Below, piece after piece: positions 58,877-64,000 of a stretch of DNA of 64,000 bases. The notes beneath the pieces are model-generated. The model made no database searches, was not told the DNA's origin, and was given only the letters and a program-made list of their open reading frames with translations. This DNA comes from Cordylochernes scorpioides (lineage: Eukaryota > Arthropoda > Arachnida > Pseudoscorpiones > Chernetidae): the NCBI GenBank assembly GCA_030710605.1, contig CP092874.1:68319011-68383010 (forward strand), read 5' to 3'. Within the stretch, counting starts at the first letter, position 1; the number at the start of each line of letters is the position of its first letter. The position numbers were made by a program, and so were the translations under genes.

Positions 58877-59046
58877 TGTGTGTATGTAAATAGATGAAGA
58901 TTATTTGCATTCTTTAAAGTCTCATTATGTAAGAATATATGTGTATATAAATTGGACATTTTTTGTTGGCCAAACGAAAAGAATAAGAGCTAAATAAAGA
59001 GTCATGGTCAAGTTTGAGTTGTTGTAGATCTAATTACGACACAACC
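58877..59046 (+). repeat. Gypsy 3' LTR
   Basis: 170 bp, starting TGTGTGTATG after a purine tract (AAAGGGGGAGA, about 58863-58873) and ending …CGACACAACC. It is followed by target copy TTAAC (59047-59051). AATAAA is at 58993-58998. It is diverged from the 5' LTR, so this insertion is older than the Copia. Confidence 0.85.
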
Positions 59047-59051
59047 TTAAC

Positions 59052-60783
59052 AACATCCATCCTTACCTCACTGAAGACACAAAAGTTGCCTGTTATGCAG
59101 ATTATATAGCCATATGGCACACAAGTAGCAGTATATAAATATCAGAAAAATACTGAACACATCAATGAGAAGTGGGCAATGAAAATCAAAATGACAAAAA
59201 AAAACAATAAACACCAACCTATAGGTCTCCTTCACTGACAGGAAAAAAAGGCATGAATTTAACTCCAAAATAAGCATAAACAACCATATAATTGATAAAT
59301 TAGATCTCCAAATTACCTAGGTGTGATACTTGATGAGGAATTGCGATTTACAGAACACATAATTAGCACCTCAAATAGAGCTACCAGAAACCTAAACATT
59401 CTGAGAAGGCTATGTGGAACAAATTGGGGAGCAAAACCCAAAATTCTCAGAACAACATATATCACCTTAATAAGCCCAATAATGGAATATGCAACACCTG
59501 TTTGGGCTCCCTCAAGTTCATCACTAAAAAGAAGACTAGACAGTGTTTAAAAAAAGCGGCCAAATTAATCACTGGTTCTGTTTCAAATACCAACAATTAG
59601 AAAATTCAGAGAGAATGTGGTCTAGACCTACTTGAAAGCAGAAGACAATTAAAAACAATAAAATTCACCAATAGCTTAAAAACTAAAGAAATCAAACACA
59701 TATCCCATAGAACCTATTTAAACTGGACACAAAAAGAAAAGCTCAAAAGATCTTCAACACTTCAGTATGACAACAATATTAGAAAGAGCATAATTATGAA
59801 ACATAATGAATTTCAAATTCGAGAATAACCAATATTTCCTACCCCTTCGCCATCAAATTTAATCATCAATCTTAACCTAAATGAACCCTGCAATAAAAAA
59901 AGAGAACAAAAACATAATTAAAAAGAAAGGACTTGACACAATTGGTTTATGCGATCAGATGAATTATTTAACAGCATATACAGATGGATCATCAGACCTT
60001 ACCATAAGTAATGGAGGGGCTGGAATTAACATATAACTGCGAGATGGAACATACATCAAAATCAAAGAAGGAGCAAGAAAGATTTCGTCAAACTTCACTC
60101 GTGAACTGACATTTATCTGGAAAGCTCTTGATATATGCCTTAACCAACCATCCCTGCATCAAGCAGAAGGAATTATTATACCGTATAAAGACTTCATATC
60201 CGATCTAGAAGCAATTCAGAAGGGCAATACTATAATCACACAGAAAATACATTCGTTACTTACTCAACTGATATCATTGGAGAATAACTGCATTCTACAA
60301 TGGATTCCTGCCAGTGTTTGGATCGGGGGTAATGAAATGGCAGTTGAATTTGCAAAGGAAACCAGAAAGTTTAGCCAAAGGAAAGAACAAATGTCATTAT
60401 TTGACGCTAATGCTTTTGCAAAATACAAGATAATTAAACAAAAATTAAGAAAAGATCAAAATGTGAAATAAACTCCGAGAGAAAATGACAAAGCTATAAC
60501 AAGATTTAGAACAAAACATTATAAAGGATGACAATACATCCAGATGGCACAAGAACCTATAGAACATGCAACAACTGTCCTGGTGTGGAACTAACACCTA
60601 CCCACATATTCTCATGCCCGCAGCCTTGCAGAAAATTGACATAGACCCAGAGAAGCTGCTTTACACACCCAAGCTAGTGGACATTGCTGCTGCTGCTGTG
60701 AGAGAGAGAGAGAGATGCATGGAGACATCTGAGGCTCTTTATTTGACACGACAAAAACAACAACGGCATTCCAGAGTAAAATA
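59052..60783 (+). pseudogene. LINE ORF2, 3' half (RT end, RNase H, tail)
   Basis: The LINE resumes after Gypsy with HPYLTEDTKVACYAD (motif C region; a TAT replaces one codon). Then come LGVILDEELRFTEHI and NLNILRRLCGTNWGAKPKIL plus MEYATPVWAP of the connection region. An RNase H domain follows (LTAYTDGSSDLTISNGGAGI, SDLEAIQKGN, LQWIPASVWIGGNEMAVEFA), and last a Cys-rich end with PTHIFSCPA. RNase H places the family with I-like LINEs rather than Jockey proper. Many frame breaks. It ends in ATAAAT-rich sequence near 60790. Confidence 0.87.
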
Positions 60784-60910
60784 AATCATCAGAGATAGAT
60801 AAATATTTTTCAAATGAATTAAAATAAATATAATCGATACTGAGAGAGAGTTGAATTAAAAAATATATATATATTATTTTCGGAATTCAAATAGCTGAGA
60901 GGATTCTAGC

Positions 60911-61336
60911 AAACCGCATCTAAAATATCAGGTTTTTTTTGCTACATGTTTTAATTTGCATATACCTATTTTACATATCTCAGAATGTATTTAAAAATCA
61001 TTAACCATTTCTTCTAACTTTTGGCGAAATGGTGTTTTATTAATTTATCATTTGATATTATTATGGTTCTTTCCTGGTATTCAAAAAGGAAAAATACGTG
61101 TCGTTCAGTTATATTTTTCAATTTATCAAACAATTTGGCCGCTGAATCGCTGATTCTGGTAGAGCGCCATCTAGCAAGTAAAGTTGTAACTAAAATCAAT
61201 TTCGAATTTTTCATTATTTGCCATAAAAAATCCCATTGCATCCTGAACACAATGGTGTTTACCGCATTGCTCTAGCGCAAATATTCGCGGAGTTATTAAT
61301 TTTTAAAGTTGTGCGGGACTTTTGGATCACCCTGTA
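60911..61336. mobile_element. Mariner-type end, right (inverted) copy
   Basis: Inverted copy of 46010-46415, ending GGGACTTTTGGATCACCCTG then TA at 61335-61336. It begins without its other terminus at 60911, exactly where homology to the left copy stops. Confidence 0.65.
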
Positions 61337-61902
61337 TTTTTCTTAATTGTTTTTGTGGTGATAAAATTTGTGATAAATTGAATAATTAATCTATAAATAT
61401 ATAGATATTACTGTTTGTTATCTGTTATATTTTTAAGAATAACTAATAAAAAAAACATCTTTAAACTAATTAAACACTGAAAAAAACCAAAAGTTCTGAA
61501 GTTATTTTTTCTAGAATTACTTTTATAATTTACTTTTTAATAATCAAACAATGAAAGATAATTAAAATTTGTATGAAGATTTATTTATATTAGAATATCT
61601 AATATAATTTAATTTGTATATTATGTTATATATAAAAAATATATCATAGAGCAAGCTCATATGAATTAATATAGTGTAGAAACTATATAACAAAATTATA
61701 ACAGTGATTCTAATTTTAAAACTTAAGGAGCAAACTGATAATAAGAACTGATATAATAAACTGATAATTAGTTAGTTTAAAGATGTTTTTTATTAGTTAT
61801 TCTTAAAAATATAACAGATAACAAACAGTAATATCTATATATTTATAGATTAATTATTCAATTTATTACAAATTTTATCACCACAAAAACAATTAAGAAA
61901 AA
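61337..61902. mobile_element. 566-bp MITE with TA target duplication
   Basis: Terminal inverted repeats of about 135 bp (TTTTTCTTAATTGTTTTTGT at the left, its complement at the right) enclose an AT-rich centre without a gene. TA stands on both sides (61335-61336 and 61903-61904). The other Naiad arm has the empty site: CCCTG-TA-TATTTAAAA without the insert. This is direct evidence of insertion, and TA points to Tc1/mariner-type mobilisation. Confidence 0.92.
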
Positions 61903-61988
61903 TATATTTAAAAATTCATAAGAATAACAAACTAAAAAAACTAAAAAAAACTACAAACATATTAGTGTTAGCACCTCTTTTATGTTAA

Positions 61989-64000
61989 TTTAAACTCGCT
62001 AAGAATTGCCTAAGAAAAAATTGTCAAACTTGTCCCTCTCTTAAGAACCATGACACTTTTCAAACAACTAGTTGTAAATTAGTGAATACTATATATAAAT
62101 TAACATGCCAAATTTGTCAACTATCATATATAGGACAAACTTGTAATCCATTAAATATACGAATAAACCTACATAGAAACCACGCTAAAAAATCAATTGG
62201 TAATATATATATGAAAGAACACAATCAATTACATACTTTTAACAACTTTAAGATAGAAATACTAGACATATGTCAAAACAAAAAACAACGACTATTATTA
62301 GAAAACAACTACATTTATAAACACAACACATTATTCCCTTATGGACTTAACGACGAATTAAACTACACATACAAACCACAAACAGAAGAAATTTCAACCT
62401 ATGAAATCAGTTGCAAATACAAAAAAAAAATGAATTTAAAACTAAACCTAATAAAACTAGAGGTAAAACTACAAATAAATTAGGTTACATTGAATTTGAA
62501 GAATTACTGGACCCAAAACAAATGTACACTAACAACTTCGTCGATAAATTTATTAAAACATTATTTAAACTAAATAATAATAAATTTATCAAACTCATAG
62601 AATATATTAAAATTCATAATCTGACTAACAGATTAATAGATATCACACACGACATCTTTAAATACAGAAAAATTAAACAAGCTACTAATAACATTAATAT
62701 TATCATTAAATTTAATAACAATTTATTTAATCATATTAAATTTAATGATATTTTTAATAACCAAATCATCAATAATCTTTTCCCTATAAAAAAATTAAAT
62801 TTCAAAACAATCTGTAAATACAACAAAAATATAGGTAATTTAGTTTGCAATTATAACCAATTTATTAATAATTTGGCAAATTTTAAAAATATTAAATGTA
62901 ATTGCAACAACTATATTGATAAATATAAGTTCTCAGGTCATATATTAACTAGAAATTTTTCTTTCCTAAATCCAGAATATCAAGAAATTTTAAATAAAGG
63001 GTATAAATATATACCTCAAATTAAACACAATTATAATAATACAATTAAATCTATATTAAAAGATATAGATATTTTCATAAATAAAACTAGTATAAAATAC
63101 AGTATTCCAGAATTTACTTTTCTGGAATGGAAACATAATATTAAAAAGGAAATTATAAATTATTATAATAATACACTTAAATACACAAAACCTAATTCAG
63201 ACATTCCTTCTTTTAAAGAAAATATAATTAATTTACAGAAGGACTATATTATCACTCCTATAGATAAATGTTCCAATAATTTATCTTTAATTTGTAAAAA
63301 TCTATACCACGATATACTAAAAAAGGAAATTGATAATAATCATAAATACACTTTTGCTAGAACTACAGGCACAAAAATCAAAAAAGACATCAAAAATGTT
63401 GAAAATTCATTAAAATTTATAAAAACCACAAAAATCCAAACATACCAAAGTTCTATATAATTCCTAAACTACACAAAAAACCTATTTCTTTCAGAACAAT
63501 CACATTTGGTATAAATTCAGTCATAAAAAATATTGATATACAATTAGCTTCAACACTACAATTTATTATAAATAAATTAACTAATAAATATAATTATAAA
63601 TTTATCGACTCAAATAAAAAATCATTAATTATTTAATGAACAATTGGACAAACATTGAAACAGTACACACATTTGACTTTGAGGACCTATATTCTAAAAT
63701 AAATTTAAGAGATCTAAATAATAAAATAACCAATTTATTTAATGAATTCATTAATGACAAAACTTTCTACATTAAAATTATTCATAACAGATATAAAACA
63801 TTTAAATTAGATCTTAAAACAGCAAAAACTCTACTGGAAACATTTTTAAATTTTAACTATATAGAATTTAAAAATAAAATATATATTCAATCAGAAGGCG
63901 TTCCCATGGGAACTTCTTCTAGTCCGTTATTAGCAAATCTAATATTGTTCTGGTACGAAAGAGAATACTTTCTACAAAATAATATTAATTGGCAAATATT
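61989..64000 (+). pseudogene. Naiad-type Penelope-like element, right copy (runs off window)
   Basis: Plus-strand mirror of the left copy. The endonuclease frame is open from 61989 (CQTCPSL, then TIYKLTCQICQLSYIGQTCN) to 62483. A second frame, 62411-63460, carries the linker with KCNCNN (Cys codons at 62897 and 62903) and the fingers. An A10 run at 62421-62430 lies between, and RT would be in frame with eight or eleven A. A shift near 63430 moves to FYIIPKLHKKPISFR, and another near 63620 to the RT core that starts NNWTNIETVHTFDFEDLYSK. This core is open from 63636 to the window edge through EGVPMGTSSSPLLANLIL. Motif C lies just beyond the edge. It is less broken in the core than the left copy (GCAAAAACT intact). 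Confidence 0.88.

Noticed and set aside
1..64000. CRISPR arrays, bacterial operons, plasmid or phage genes
   Set aside because: No regularly spaced short repeats, no ribosome-binding sites and no bacterial-type gene packing; every coding trace belongs to a eukaryotic mobile element.

Overview
This window is invertebrate (most likely arthropod) nuclear DNA. It is AT-rich, has no operons and no intact host gene, and is built almost wholly from transposable elements. The mix includes two Penelope-like clades, a Naiad-type permuted Penelope-like element, an I/Jockey-type LINE, a second LINE, Copia, several Gypsy-type LTR elements, a mariner relative and a TA-flanked MITE. I cannot name the species. 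A 100-base N gap (21750-21849) breaks the assembly.

Layout. 1-0.9 kb: antisense LINE reverse transcriptase (RT) fragment and a tRNA-Gly-derived insertion. 1.7-2.3 kb: a decayed C2H2 zinc-finger reading frame. 3.4-6.0 kb: two head-to-head Penelope copies. 5986-21749: tandem array of a 9.56 kb LTR-element unit (LTR about 1.57 kb plus internal about 8.0 kb), minus strand, inserted in the second Penelope copy and running into the gap. 22.1-36.2 kb: a large plus-strand LTR element with about 1.5 kb LTRs and a mostly non-coding internal region. 36.2-38.6 kb: a 5'-truncated LINE. 39.6-42.2 kb: an inverted fragment of the same LTR-element internal sequence. 43.46-46.4 kb and 60.9-64.0 kb: inverted copies of a Naiad segment joined to a mariner end. 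46.4-48.5 kb: a foldback hairpin and a broken mariner transposase. 48.6-60.8 kb: one LINE split by a young Copia insertion (TSD ACAAG) and an older Gypsy insertion (TSD TTAAC).

How the parts relate. Nesting gives relative ages: the LINE is older than both LTR insertions inside it. The Copia is very young because its 264 bp LTRs look identical. The 566 bp MITE inserted into one Naiad arm after the arms were duplicated. The most informative items are: the Copia with one long open frame whose RT domain has lost motif B; the Naiad copies, whose endonuclease and RT frames are separated at a variable A-run; the tandem LTR array with an extended tRNA-Lys-type primer site; and the non-coding LTR elements that keep only a Pol C-terminus with a short Cys-rich tail. 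Everything here rests on reading the sequence and translations; no alignment or database search was run.
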